Assembly: GCF_014697355.1 (NCBI RefSeq)
Contig: NZ_JACJRQ010000039.1
Location: forward strand, 1 to 64,000
Length of the DNA: 64,000 nucleotides
Source: Nostoc calcicola FACHB-3891
GTDB lineage: Bacteria; Cyanobacteriota; Cyanobacteriia; Cyanobacteriales; Nostocaceae
Direction of reading: 5' to 3'
This document shows, one piece after another, positions 43,585-52,716 of this stretch. Positions within the stretch are counted from its first letter, which is position 1, and every line of letters starts with the position of its first letter. The notes beneath the pieces are model-generated. The model ran no database searches and was not told where the DNA came from. It was given only the letters and a program-made list of their open reading frames with translations. Position numbers and translations under genes: made by a program.

Positions 43585-44955
43585 TCAAGAAAGTAAACGT
43601 TGCTGAAATTGCAAAGCTTTTTGAGCTTCAGGAATTTTCGAGGCTAAAATTTTCACCAGTTCTACACGAGAAATTTGTCCAGAAGACTTAATAGCTTTTT
43701 GGACTAGAAACTTAGCTATTGGCCCAATTAAATCTGCCAACTCCCGCTCGCACTTTTCCAGAAATTCGTTGCTGATGACTTCAGATTCTTGATTTGGTAA
43801 ATTATTTGAGTTAATCGCCCCGCCATCGGATTTAACAGTAAAATCTTGGAGTAGAGTAGGTTTTTCTAATATAAATATTGTTTTCTTCCTAAAATCAATT
43901 TGTTGATTTCCTCGAAGATGAAGTGCCAATTGACTAATTAATTCTTCGCCGCTGAGCGCTGATGCTGCAACTTGTTGTAGTAATCTTGGGGCAACAGGAC
44001 CGACAAATTCCAAGAGAATTTTTTCTAGGCGGTTGTAATTTTCTGGAGACAGAATCGAAGCAGCGGAATATTCAATTGAAGTTTGTTGAGAAAGTGAAAC
44101 TTGAGGCGGTTGTGTAAAAGATGATTCTACTCTGGTATCGAAATGCTTAAGCGCCCTTAGAATTTCAGCCGCAGACTGATAGCGTTGTTTAAAATGGTGT
44201 AGCACCATCTTTGATAGCACAGATGCTAACTCAGAACTGACCTGAGTCTGATGTTGCCAAGAAATTTCTCCTGTGTCTAGATCTTCCTCAAAGTTTATAG
44301 GATGTAAACCTGTCAGCGCTTGGATACCAATAATGCCCAAGGAATAAATATCACTGTTGGGGCGGGGCTTACCTTGCCCCTGTTCTGTAGACATGTATCC
44401 TGGAGTGCCAATAATAATGCTAGCCCTGGTGTGCCCTGCAACTGTAAGCAGTTGAGTTTGCATTTGTTTGACTGCGCCAAAGTCAATCAGCACTAACTTA
44501 CCGTCTTGTTGCCGCCTAATTATATTGTCCGGCTTGATATCTCGATGAATAACGTTCTGGCTGTGAATAAATTGCAGAATACCCAAGACCTGCTCTAAAA
44601 GTTCAATTACTCGATTTTCTGTCCAACGTTCATTGGGAGTCAGTTCTGCTTTAAGAGTATGCCCTTGAATGAAGTCTTGCACCAAGAAAAATTCTTGGTT
44701 GTGTTCAAAATAGGCTAAAAGCCGAGGGATTTGGTCATGGTTTCCCAGTTTTTCCAGTGTTTCAGCCTCACTGGTAAATAGCCGTCTGGCAGTTTCGAGA
44801 AATTCAACACTGCGACTGACGGGCTTAAGGTGTTTGACTACGCATTTCGGCAAACCTGGTCGGTGGCTGTCTTGGGCAATGTAGGTTTGACCGAACCCTC
44901 CTCCACCTAAAACTTGAAGGACTTGGTAACGTCCGTCTAATAACTGTCCTAACAT
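43585..44955 (-). CDS. Serine/threonine protein kinase with C-terminal helical domains
   Basis: 456 residues. The kinase domain (1-275) has GGGGFGQTYIAQD, the Lys in VVKHLKP, HRDIKPDNIIRR, LIDFGAVKQM and SDIYSLGIIGIQALTG. The C-terminal 150 residues hold two related helical segments: LEKILLEFVGPVAPRLLQQVA and ELADLIGPIAKFLVQKA. Each is followed by an E(E/L)LI/VELVKIL helix, so this part looks like a tandem duplicated domain. It has no membrane helix. It is unlike the kinase at 24495 in its C-terminal part. Confidence 0.92.
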   Translation of the reverse strand: MLGQLLDGRYQVLQVLGGGGFGQTYIAQDSHRPGLPKCVVKHLKPVSRSVEFLETARRLFTSEAETLEKLGNHDQIPRLLAYFEHNQEFFLVQDFIQGHTLKAELTPNERWTENRVIELLEQVLGILQFIHSQNVIHRDIKPDNIIRRQQDGKLVLIDFGAVKQMQTQLLTVAGHTRASIIIGTPGYMSTEQGQGKPRPNSDIYSLGIIGIQALTGLHPINFEEDLDTGEISWQHQTQVSSELASVLSKMVLHHFKQRYQSAAEILRALKHFDTRVESSFTQPPQVSLSQQTSIEYSAASILSPENYNRLEKILLEFVGPVAPRLLQQVAASALSGEELISQLALHLRGNQQIDFRKKTIFILEKPTLLQDFTVKSDGGAINSNNLPNQESEVISNEFLEKCERELADLIGPIAKFLVQKAIKSSGQISRVELVKILASKIPEAQKALQFQQRLLS

Positions 44956-45120
44956 TTTGTCACTTGCCTAAGTCCTCAAATTAATCTTGGCATAACTACC
45001 AGCTTTGGCAAGGTTTCTTCAATCTGACAATAATATTAGGAAATAAAGCTCCAAACCGAATATGTGTCTAATGTTTAAAAATTACCTGATATTTTTGTTG
45101 ACCAGAGTGATTAAAGAGCT

Positions 45121-45339
45121 TTATGCAGTTTTATTAACAAAGTAGCTAATTCCCCTAAAGCTCAATTTATAAACTAGTGGTGCTTGAGGAACTTCTGCCA
45201 ATTTGGAATTTGGATCTGCATCATAGGTAACGCCACGGTATGTTAAATTCTGATTTGACGCAAACGCCTGTTGTGTTTTTTTGCTGCGAACTTGGCTTAG
45301 GTTGTATTCATAACTCAGACCACGATAATAAAGTTTCAT
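45121..45339 (-). CDS. DUF4278 family protein
   Basis: A protein of 72 residues with three copies of the short motif (Y/F)RG(L/V/I)(S/T)Y, at YRGLSYEY (residue 5), YRGVTYDA (34) and FRGISYFV (61). This is the DUF4278 pattern, a family expanded in cyanobacteria with unknown function. A strong RBS-like ggagga precedes the ATG. Single gene. Confidence 0.88.
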   Translation of the reverse strand: MKLYYRGLSYEYNLSQVRSKKTQQAFASNQNLTYRGVTYDADPNSKLAEVPQAPLVYKLSFRGISYFVNKTA

Positions 45340-45628
45340 AATTTTTTCCTCCTGAATAATTGTTGTCCAATAATGTTGATGAATTATCAGAAGATAATTG
45401 GACGGTTATGCAAACTTTTTCAGGAACAGGCTAATGCTTTAGCCGTCTAGGTTGAAGAGTCATTGGGTGTGAGGTATGGGGCATTGGGCATTCGTCTACC
45501 CTGCTTCCTCTGCCCCCTGCCCCCTGCCCCTTCCCCTTCGCCCTCCGCACCTCCCGTATGCTTACCCTTTTCATTCTGGGGTAACGTGGTTAACAATGGG
45601 TTGAATGTTTTTTAAATGATTCAATCTT
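45340..45628. other. Intergenic with tandem repeats
   Basis: CTGCCCC units near 45508-45532 and GGGGCATTGGGCATT near 45479. The 45629 gene's promoter is probably here but is not identified. Confidence 0.6.
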
Positions 45629-45883
45629 ATGGCTAGAACTCCAAATGAATACGCCGTACACCTCCTACTGGAAAGCGGTCATCGGGAAGAAGTACGTTTT
45701 CCTACTATTCAAGAGTTTCAGAAGTGGTATAGTGGCGAACTTGTGCCAAAATCTGCTTCTAGTGACTTTATTAGCGTCCCGATCAAGAATATTCAGGGGG
45801 AGTATATGGTAGTACGCCCTTCTCGGATCGTGGCAATCCGGGTAGAACCCGTTTTTAGTTCCAGCGTTGAAAGATTCAACTAA
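45629..45883 (+). CDS. Conserved small cyanobacterial protein preceding mltA
   Basis: A protein of 84 residues starting MARTPNEYAVHLLLESGHREEVRFPT, with QKWYSGELVPK and PIKNIQGEYMVVRPSRIVAIRVEP. It is beta-rich, with no signal peptide. I do not know a named family. Its stop codon directly abuts the mltA ATG, so the two form an operon and it may act with the envelope enzyme; that is inference. Confidence 0.75.
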   Translation: MARTPNEYAVHLLLESGHREEVRFPTIQEFQKWYSGELVPKSASSDFISVPIKNIQGEYMVVRPSRIVAIRVEPVFSSSVERFN

Positions 45884-47146
45884 ATGATGAGAAAAACCCT
45901 TGCTTTGCTTTCCTTAAGTCTGGGAATTGCCTTTGTAAATCCTCTTTTGTCAGTTATTGCTCAGGTTCCTAATTTACAGCCTTTGCCAATACCGACTACT
46001 CCCGATCTCTCGCCTGTACCAATACCAATCACTCCTGAGGTAACGCCACCGCTAAAACCAATTGCCATTGGAACCGATTGTACGCTGCGGCAGAGTTGCT
46101 TGGGTTGGGATGACCAACTTTGGGGTCAAAGGGGAAAAACAGGCGATCGCCTTGCCCTATTGGCTTCTATTGACAACAGTTTGCGTTACTTAGGCAAGAA
46201 TGAGGCGATCGCAGCGTATCAAAATTATCCCATCAAGGAAATTACGCTCGATCGCGTCCGCCGGAGTTTAGTACGTTTTCGCCAACTAGTCGTCAGTTCT
46301 AAGTCACCAGCGCAATTACAAGCTGGTGTCCGGCAAGAGTTTGTTTTTTACCAGTCCGTAGGCAACGATGGCAAGGGTACTGTTAAATTCACTGCTTACT
46401 ACGAACCTGTTTACACAGCTAGCCGTGTCAGGACTGCAACATATAAATATCCCCTTTATCGGCTACCACCTAATTTCAGCCAATGGTCGAAACCGCACCC
46501 CAAACGAATTGATTTGGAAGGCAAGGATGGTTTACTGGGAAATAAAAGCCAGTTACGCGGTTTAGAAATTCTTTGGTTTCGCGATCGCCTGGATGCATAT
46601 ATGATACATATCCAAGGTTCTGCCCAAATTAAATTAACTAATGGCAAAACAACCTCTGTTGGCTATGCAGGTGGAACCGATTACCCTTGGACTAGTATCG
46701 GCAAAGAACTAGCAAAAGACGGCAAATTGCCCTTGGAAGGATTAACAATGCCACGTCTGATTAGTTACTTCCGGCAAAAACCCCAAGAGTTGAATAATTA
46801 TCTACCGCGCTGGGAAAGATTTATTTTCTTCCAGGAAACAAACGGTAGATCGGCTACCGGTAGTATTCATGTGCCAGTCACAGCAGAACGTTCCATTGCC
46901 ACAGATAAGTCTCTCATGCCTCCGGGAGCGTTAGCCCTAATTTACAACTCATTTCCCTATCCCGCCACTGGTGGCAAACTCGAAAGACGTGCTGTCAGCC
47001 GCTTTGTCCTCGATCAGGATACAGGAAGTGCCATCAAAGGCCCAGGACGAGTAGATTACTTTATGGGATCTGGGAAATTAGCAGGCGATCGCGCTGGCAT
47101 CACAGGCGGTAATGGTTCACTATACTATTTATTGCTTAAGGAATAA
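45884..47146 (+). CDS. mltA: Membrane-bound lytic murein transglycosylase A
   Basis: A peptidoglycan-cleaving enzyme of 420 residues with an N-terminal signal peptide (MMRKTLALLSLSLGIAFV..., cleavage after about residue 26) and a Pro-rich linker. MltA motifs are KFTAYYEPVY, MIHIQGSAQIKLTNG, SVGYAGGTDYPWTSIG, and the catalytic-Asp region GPGRVDYFMGSGKLAGDRAG near the end. It releases anhydro-muropeptides in the periplasm, the substrates that anmK (18494) recycles. Its last codons are part of the tandem duplication that follows. Confidence 0.94.
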   Translation: MMRKTLALLSLSLGIAFVNPLLSVIAQVPNLQPLPIPTTPDLSPVPIPITPEVTPPLKPIAIGTDCTLRQSCLGWDDQLWGQRGKTGDRLALLASIDNSLRYLGKNEAIAAYQNYPIKEITLDRVRRSLVRFRQLVVSSKSPAQLQAGVRQEFVFYQSVGNDGKGTVKFTAYYEPVYTASRVRTATYKYPLYRLPPNFSQWSKPHPKRIDLEGKDGLLGNKSQLRGLEILWFRDRLDAYMIHIQGSAQIKLTNGKTTSVGYAGGTDYPWTSIGKELAKDGKLPLEGLTMPRLISYFRQKPQELNNYLPRWERFIFFQETNGRSATGSIHVPVTAERSIATDKSLMPPGALALIYNSFPYPATGGKLERRAVSRFVLDQDTGSAIKGPGRVDYFMGSGKLAGDRAGITGGNGSLYYLLLKE

Positions 47147-47556
47147 AGTTAGGAGTTAGGAGTTAGGAGTTAAGAGTTAGAAGTTAGGAGTTATTAATTG
47201 ATAATTCTTAACTCCTCACTCCTCACTTCTAACTCCTCACTTTTAACTCTTCTAATACGGCGGATAAGCAAAATCATCTTTAAAGGAATAAAGTTAGGAG
47301 TTATGAGTTAAGAGTTAGAAGTTAGGAGTTATTAATTGATAATTCTTAACTCCTCACTCCTCACTTTTAACTCCTCACTTTTAACTCTTCTAATACGGCG
47401 GATAAGCAAAATCATCTTTAAAGGAATAAAGTTAGGAGTTATGAGTTAAGAGTTAGAAGTTAGGAGTTATTAATTGATAATTCTTAACTCCTCACTCCTC
47501 ACTTTTAACTCCTCACTTTTAACTCTTCTAATACGGCGGATAAGCAAAATCATCTT
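47138..47556. repeat. Tandem duplication of a convergent terminator (about 2.9 copies)
   Basis: Units of 145, 138 and about 136 bp begin at 47138, 47283 and 47421. Each holds a long imperfect hairpin of GTTAGGA and TAACTCC heptads around an AATTGATAATT centre. Each unit also carries the last 11 nt of mltA (aaggaataaag) and the last codons of the opposing gene (tacggcggataagc). Confidence 0.85.
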
Positions 47557-48397
47557 CATCAGCATACACATAAGAGCTAGAAACCCCTGCCATTGCCATT
47601 TTCGGGCTTTCTGATTTTACAGGTTCCTTGCCAAAATCTTTGTATTCTTCAAAAGTTTTGCAGATAATTGCAGACTCCAGAGAATCTGAAGCAATTAAAA
47701 ATTGTGTTAAAGTTCCTACCGTTGGATGTTTATAGTCCACAGTCGAAGCTACCAGAACTGTATTTGGTTCAATGCCTCTTTCTTCACACTCAATTATTGG
47801 GCAAAAAATTCCGTGAGCGTGGAACAAAGGACCTTTTGGTGTCAAGGGTTGCTTGCGATAGACAGCATAAGCTTTTTCTAGTTCAGCAACGAATCCACTA
47901 ACTACTTTTCCTTGTTGGAATTCGCAGTAAGTTTTGCTGAAACTCGCTCCAGCTGCACCATTAAGTGTTAATTGTAGTGGTGATTGATGTAAAAACTTTT
48001 TATTCTCTCCCACTATAAAAATTAGATAGCGAGTAAAGGTTTTAAATTTCAGTTTGTCTGCTAAAAAAGCATCATAGTTATCTTTGAGCGTACCCAGTTT
48101 TAGCCCAGTTTCCCGGTCTTTGACAGACAATGGTCCCCGACGCACTATAACCAAGCGTGGAGTGTTACTAATAAAGACCGTTTCCACTCCAGAACTAAAT
48201 TCATGCTCTACGTGCTGCCAATTCTCATCTGGCACAAAGCCAACAGCATTAGCATTGTCCAGTTTCAGCGCTAAACCGTGGGATTGTATACCATCTGTGC
48301 CATACCGAGGATTAATCATCTGACACCAGGGGATGACTTGAGAAGGCGGTGCATTGAATTTCTCGTCTTCAAAGTCGAAATTAGCAGATGCTTTCAT
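47528..48397 (-). CDS. Conserved protein, probably DUF5895 family
   Basis: A soluble protein of 289 residues. Distinctive segments are PSQVIPWCQMINPRYGTDGIQSHG, DENWQHVEHEFSSGVETVFISNTPRLVIVRRGPLSV and YLIFIVGENKKFLHQSPLQLTLNG. I believe it belongs to DUF5895, seen in cyanobacteria and possibly phage-related, but I am not certain. It ends in an acidic tail (YADEDDFAYPPY). No signal peptide. Its 3' end is duplicated in the adjacent repeat. Confidence 0.7.
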   Translation of the reverse strand: MKASANFDFEDEKFNAPPSQVIPWCQMINPRYGTDGIQSHGLALKLDNANAVGFVPDENWQHVEHEFSSGVETVFISNTPRLVIVRRGPLSVKDRETGLKLGTLKDNYDAFLADKLKFKTFTRYLIFIVGENKKFLHQSPLQLTLNGAAGASFSKTYCEFQQGKVVSGFVAELEKAYAVYRKQPLTPKGPLFHAHGIFCPIIECEERGIEPNTVLVASTVDYKHPTVGTLTQFLIASDSLESAIICKTFEEYKDFGKEPVKSESPKMAMAGVSSSYVYADEDDFAYPPY

Positions 48398-48718
48398 CGT
48401 TTTAGGCTATCAAAGTGTTTTCTTGAACAAGTTTATCGACAGTGAGTCGATCCTGGGCACTCTTCCAAAATCTGGAAACAATTGCGTTGCGGTGAGTTCA
48501 TCGCTATGGAGGTATTTTCCACCGCAGGAGACTGCCGAAGGTGGCGTCAAAAGACAATAGTAGTTTTTCCAGAGTAAGCCAGAATCAACGTATGTTGCAA
48601 TCCCTGTTTCCTTTTTTAACAACATCTTCTGAACAAAACAGTTCTGAGGACTCATAGTAATTTGTATGTCATTAGTCATTCTCCTTGTACCTGCCTACCT
48701 CCATCTCCCTTATCTTCC
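48398..48718. other. Intergenic, no gene supported
   Basis: An 89-codon minus frame (48410-48679) crosses a GC-rich repeat-like block (accgcaggagactgccgaagg) and shows no family features. Confidence 0.5.
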
Positions 48719-49432
48719 TCATTTGCCCAAACTCAAAGCAACAAGAGTTTTCAAATCAGGCACTTTTAAATCAGGTTGACTTACTGCTGATACGGTAGCA
48801 CCAACTCCTTGTTGACCTGCTCGACGGTTCACCCAGACTGTTGATAGTCCTAAAGATTTGGCTGCAATGATATCGTGATAAATACTGGCAGCAACGTGTA
48901 ATATCTCTTCTGGCGGTAGATTAATTTTCTCCATAGCAAGTCTGAAGTTGTTTAAAGAAGGTTTATAGCTTTTTGCCTGTTCTGCTGTGATTATCCGATC
49001 AAATTCCACCTCCAGGTGCTTTGCCGAAAAAGCAAACAGATCCTCATCTATATTTGATATAATTACCAGCTTAAACTTTCGCTTAAGGGTTCTAAGTGCC
49101 TCAACTGTATCGGGTAAAGGTAGCCAATACTGAATAGAATCAGCAAGTGAATTCAGTTCTTCAGCAGTTGGGTTAAACCCAATTCGTTCACCAAATTTAT
49201 CGACTACTCTCCTCAAAACTTCTCGATACTTGATGTATTCTCCTTGTTGGAGTTCTGCTTCCAGTTGAGCAAAAAGTTCTAGGATTTGGCTGTCATCCAA
49301 ATTTTTGTTGTGTGCTACCAGAACTGGCTTTAGCGCCCCTAAGATGCCATTCTCCCAATCGATTAAGGTTCCATAACAATCGAAGGTTAAAGCCTTGTAC
49401 TTATTGAAGTCAATCACGTTTTTATACTCCAA
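48719..49432 (-). CDS. HAD-superfamily hydrolase (haloacid dehalogenase type II)
   Basis: A protein of 237 residues. HAD motif I is LTFDCYGTLIDWENGI, motif II is LVIISNIDEDLF, motif III contains the Lys of AKSYKPSLNNF, and the final acidic motif is HVAASIYHDIIAAKSLGLSTVWVNR. The helical cap between motifs I and II fits type II haloacid dehalogenases, many of which are small-molecule phosphatases. It is divergent from the ThDP/KAS III/GDSL unit across 327 bp. Confidence 0.92.
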   Translation of the reverse strand: MEYKNVIDFNKYKALTFDCYGTLIDWENGILGALKPVLVAHNKNLDDSQILELFAQLEAELQQGEYIKYREVLRRVVDKFGERIGFNPTAEELNSLADSIQYWLPLPDTVEALRTLKRKFKLVIISNIDEDLFAFSAKHLEVEFDRIITAEQAKSYKPSLNNFRLAMEKINLPPEEILHVAASIYHDIIAAKSLGLSTVWVNRRAGQQGVGATVSAVSQPDLKVPDLKTLVALSLGK

Positions 49433-49562
49433 AGCTTGATTAATTATGTTCAGTTTTCAAAAGCCAAAAAACGGTTGAAATCATCTGCTTTTCGACAAAT
49501 ATGGCGTTCTTATAAGTCTGTGAACATTTCTTTATATATCAAAGCAGAGTTGAAGTAAGTAG

Positions 49563-49642
49563 ACAATAAAATACTAAACTGTGTGAAGATAAGTAAGTAG
49601 TTCGGTACAATAAAACTAAACTATGTAAAGAAAAATAAAGCA
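49563..49642 (+). repeat. Direct repeat upstream of the ThDP gene
   Basis: ACAATAAAATACTAAACT... (49563) and ACAATAAAACTAAACT... (49607), each continuing with a similar GTGTGAAGATAA / ATGTAAAGAAAA tail, lie 44 nt apart. Together they could be a regulator's tandem site. The remainder of 49433-49759 has no gene. Confidence 0.45.
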
Positions 49643-49759
49643 GACTAAAAGCCTCTTCTCTAATTCTTTGTGTCCGATCTCGACAATAAATATTTAGTTA
49701 AGTCTACGTGTGTGGGATAATGTTACAACACACAGGAAATTCTTCCTAAGATAGTTTGT

Positions 49760-51517
49760 ATGGATGCTAAATCTGAGCATATAAAAGTTAATAGCAGTCA
49801 AAAATTAAACTCAACTGAACAGCAATCTCATAGCAAACCATCTAAACCTTTTTCGGTAGCAGAGGCAGTGGTTAAAATCCTGGAAGGTATGGGAGTGCAG
49901 TATGCCTTTGGTGTTTCGGGAGGGGCGATCGCGCCAGTATGGGCTGCACTACACCAAAGTCCCATTCAGGTGCTGCACTTTCGCCATGAAGCTGGAGCAG
50001 CTTTTGCGGCCACTGAGGCGTACTTTGCTAGCGATCGCCCGGTTGTCGTGTTCGCTACCACAGGGCCAGGAATCACTAATGCTTTGACAGGGTTGCTGGC
50101 TGCTCGGTGGGAGGGTGCTAAGGTGATTTTTGTGTCAGCTTCAACTTCCGCACCACAGCGAGGACGTTGGGCTTGCCAAGAAACTAGCACATACACAATG
50201 CCTAACGCAGGTATTTTTACTTCGGGGGAAATATTTCATTACGCGACTACTCTCGAATCCAGCGATGAACTTCCAGAGGTTGCACGAAGGCTTGCCCTTG
50301 GTGTAGGACAACCAGGAGGATTCGTAGCCCATATCAGTATTCCAACAAATATTCAAACAAGCTCGCTAAAAACTTCCTTACCATTGGTAAATTTGTCTCG
50401 TGGTGTGGCAACAGTAACTGAGGAAGCGATCGCCGAATGTGTTCAGTTACTGTCTGAAGGACCGTTTGCCATTTGGGTAGGCTTTGGGGCGCGGGGTGCT
50501 GCAAAAGAGATTCGCCAACTTGCCGAGAAGACAGGGGCTACTGTTATGTGTTCACCACAGGGTAAGGGTATCTTTCCAGAAGACCATCCTCAGTTCGTAG
50601 GTGTAACTGGCTTTGGTGGGCATGAGTCGGTTTTTAGATATATGCAGGAGAAGCGTCCTTGGCACATACTGGTACTAGGAACACGTCTTGGTGAACTGAC
50701 ATCGTTTTGGAACCTGGAGATGATCCCCAGATGGGGCTTTTTGCATGTTGACATTGACTCAAAAGTACCAGGAACGGCATATCCATCTGTCAAAACATTG
50801 GCCATTCATTCCGATGTGAGAGTATTTGTCAAGGCATTACTGAAGTACTTTCCTGAGTATCCTGGTACGTCAAAAGTTCCGTTACTACCGATATCTAAAC
50901 GCGATGTAATCTATCCGCGTGCTGGCGGTAAAGTGCGACCAGATGTGCTTATGAATATGATTCAACGGGTGATTGTCGAACAGAGCAATGCAGTTGTTAT
51001 GGCCGAGGTGGGTAACTCGTTAGTTTGGGCAATTCACCTGCTGCGATTCGCCAAACCGTGTCGTTTCCGAATCAGCACTGGCTTCGGGTCTATGGGACAT
51101 TTTGTGACTGGTGTTGTGGGTGCTGCCTTAGCAGGGAATGGTAAGGCGGTTGCTATTGTCGGCGATGGTGCTATGCTCATGAATAGTGAAGTAAACACTG
51201 CGGTAAAATACCAAATTCCTGCCGTCTGGATTGTACTCAACGACGCTCGCTACAATATGTGCGAACAGGGAATGACGTATCTGGGCTTCAACGACGTGGA
51301 TGCAACAATTCCCCAGGCAGATTTCGTTAAGATTGCTCAGGGGATGGGATCTGATGGTATCCGTGTTCAAAGCGAATACGAGATCCAGGCTGCGCTAGAG
51401 AAAGCGATGGCAGCTACTGGTCCATTTGTGGTTGATGTGGTTATAGATCCCACCGAAATAGCACCTACTCAAAGTCGTAATCAAAGCCTGATTTCACAGG
51501 GCGCTACCAACTATTAA
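49760..51517 (+). CDS. Thiamine-diphosphate-dependent enzyme (acetolactate-synthase-like)
   Basis: 585 residues with the usual three domains. In the PYR domain (from about 33; FSVAEAVVKILEGMGVQYAFGVSGG) the catalytic Glu is in FRHEAGAAFAA near residue 77. A central domain lies around 215-345. The PP domain binds ThDP-Mg through VGDGAMLMN (about 468) with the downstream Asn in VLNDARYN. It belongs to the acetolactate synthase/benzaldehyde lyase superfamily; ScyA of scytonemin synthesis is a related kind, but the reaction here is unknown. A KAS III-like gene follows after 21 nt, so the two probably act on one product. Confidence 0.92.
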   Translation: MDAKSEHIKVNSSQKLNSTEQQSHSKPSKPFSVAEAVVKILEGMGVQYAFGVSGGAIAPVWAALHQSPIQVLHFRHEAGAAFAATEAYFASDRPVVVFATTGPGITNALTGLLAARWEGAKVIFVSASTSAPQRGRWACQETSTYTMPNAGIFTSGEIFHYATTLESSDELPEVARRLALGVGQPGGFVAHISIPTNIQTSSLKTSLPLVNLSRGVATVTEEAIAECVQLLSEGPFAIWVGFGARGAAKEIRQLAEKTGATVMCSPQGKGIFPEDHPQFVGVTGFGGHESVFRYMQEKRPWHILVLGTRLGELTSFWNLEMIPRWGFLHVDIDSKVPGTAYPSVKTLAIHSDVRVFVKALLKYFPEYPGTSKVPLLPISKRDVIYPRAGGKVRPDVLMNMIQRVIVEQSNAVVMAEVGNSLVWAIHLLRFAKPCRFRISTGFGSMGHFVTGVVGAALAGNGKAVAIVGDGAMLMNSEVNTAVKYQIPAVWIVLNDARYNMCEQGMTYLGFNDVDATIPQADFVKIAQGMGSDGIRVQSEYEIQAALEKAMAATGPFVVDVVIDPTEIAPTQSRNQSLISQGATNY

Positions 51518-51538
51518 AATAAAAGACAATTTTTTTAT

Positions 51539-52675
51539 ATGGTGCATTCCCCAGTAGGTATTCGCTCACTTGCACTAACTTTTCCAAGTATTAGACGTAC
51601 TAATAATTATTACATAGAAAAGTACCCAGAGCTAATAGCTCAGGCTGAACAAAAAGGACTGGCAAGGCTGTTTTCATTGACTGGAACCCCTCCGACTAAC
51701 GAGTTTGACATGGAGATGCTGCCTTATCTCTCAGATCCCTTTCGTGGTACTGTTGAACGCTGGGTTCTTAGTCCTGATGAGTCTTCGTTAACCTTGGAAT
51801 ATCGTGCGGCAACAGATGCCCTCAATGCGGCCAAACTTTCTCCCAATGATGTCGATCTGATGATTGTCGCCTCAGTTTGGCCTGAACAAATTGGATTTGG
51901 CAATGCCGCCTTCCTTGCCCGTAAACTCGGTCTTGTGGGTGCTGCATGGAATCTTGATGGAACGTGTGGAAGTACACCAGTTGTACTTCAAACTGCCAGT
52001 GCTTTGGTGCGAGCGGGAGAGTATCGTAATGTACTTGTAGTTATTTCGTGTTCTTACTCTCGCGTTTTTGACGAGGAAGATACTGTGTCTTGGTTTCTTG
52101 GTGATGGTGCTGGAGCCTTTGTAGTCGGTTCACTCAAAGGAAAGCAGGGTATCCTTGGCACCAAGACAGTTCATACAGGTGCACTGTGTGAGGTAGTATC
52201 TGCTAAGCTCATAAAGGACGAAAAAGGAAATTCACAAGTCCGTATGCAGACGGGCAAGGGTGCGAAAGCTCTACGCGAAACAGCTGCTGAGTTTCTTTGT
52301 GTATGTTGCGAGGGTGCGATCGCATCTGCTGGTGTCACACTGGAGCAAATCGACTTTTTTCTTTTCAATACGCCTACTGCTTGGGTTACACGCTTCTGCA
52401 CGCGGCTATTGGGTATTGACCCAGAGCGCACAATCAACCTCTACCCTCTATATGCAAATATAGGACCAGTACTGACTGTGGCAAATCTTTACCAGGCAGC
52501 ACAGTTGGGCAAGATTCACGAAAATGACTTGGTTCTCATTTATGGTTCTGGTGCAGCGGGTGTCGCAGCTGCAAGTGTGATGCGCTGGGGTAATGTAGCG
52601 CTAGGTACTGACCCTCTTGAAAGCTCTAAATCGGCAAAAAAAAGCTCTCAAAAAAGGAGCGAAGTTTCTTTTTAA
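51539..52675 (+). CDS. KAS III-like ketosynthase/acyltransferase lacking the catalytic His
   Basis: A thiolase-fold protein of 378 residues of the FabH type. The nucleophile Cys is in LDGTCGSTPV (Cys143), and VSWFLGDGAGAFVVG follows. The usual HQAN position reads FNTPT (Asn277), so the catalytic His of the Cys-His-Asn triad is missing. The last Asn is conserved (YANIGP, Asn307). The first 80 residues are unusually long and diverged. Loss of the His argues against ordinary decarboxylative condensation and for an acyl-transfer or ester-forming role; this is inference. It is the second gene of the unit. Confidence 0.87.
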   Translation: MVHSPVGIRSLALTFPSIRRTNNYYIEKYPELIAQAEQKGLARLFSLTGTPPTNEFDMEMLPYLSDPFRGTVERWVLSPDESSLTLEYRAATDALNAAKLSPNDVDLMIVASVWPEQIGFGNAAFLARKLGLVGAAWNLDGTCGSTPVVLQTASALVRAGEYRNVLVVISCSYSRVFDEEDTVSWFLGDGAGAFVVGSLKGKQGILGTKTVHTGALCEVVSAKLIKDEKGNSQVRMQTGKGAKALRETAAEFLCVCCEGAIASAGVTLEQIDFFLFNTPTAWVTRFCTRLLGIDPERTINLYPLYANIGPVLTVANLYQAAQLGKIHENDLVLIYGSGAAGVAAASVMRWGNVALGTDPLESSKSAKKSSQKRSEVSF

Positions 52676-52716
52676 GGAAATCTTTACAAGGTTGAAACTA
52701 GATTAAGGAATTAACT

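Noticed and set aside
47147-47527. Regular repeats that could be taken for a CRISPR array
   Set aside because: The units are 138-145 bp and nearly identical throughout, with no unique spacers of constant length. They duplicate flanking gene ends.
49760-51517. Assignment of the ThDP enzyme as ScyA of scytonemin synthesis
   Set aside because: No scytonemin genes (scyB, scyC or the aromatic amino acid set) are nearby; only superfamily similarity is visible.
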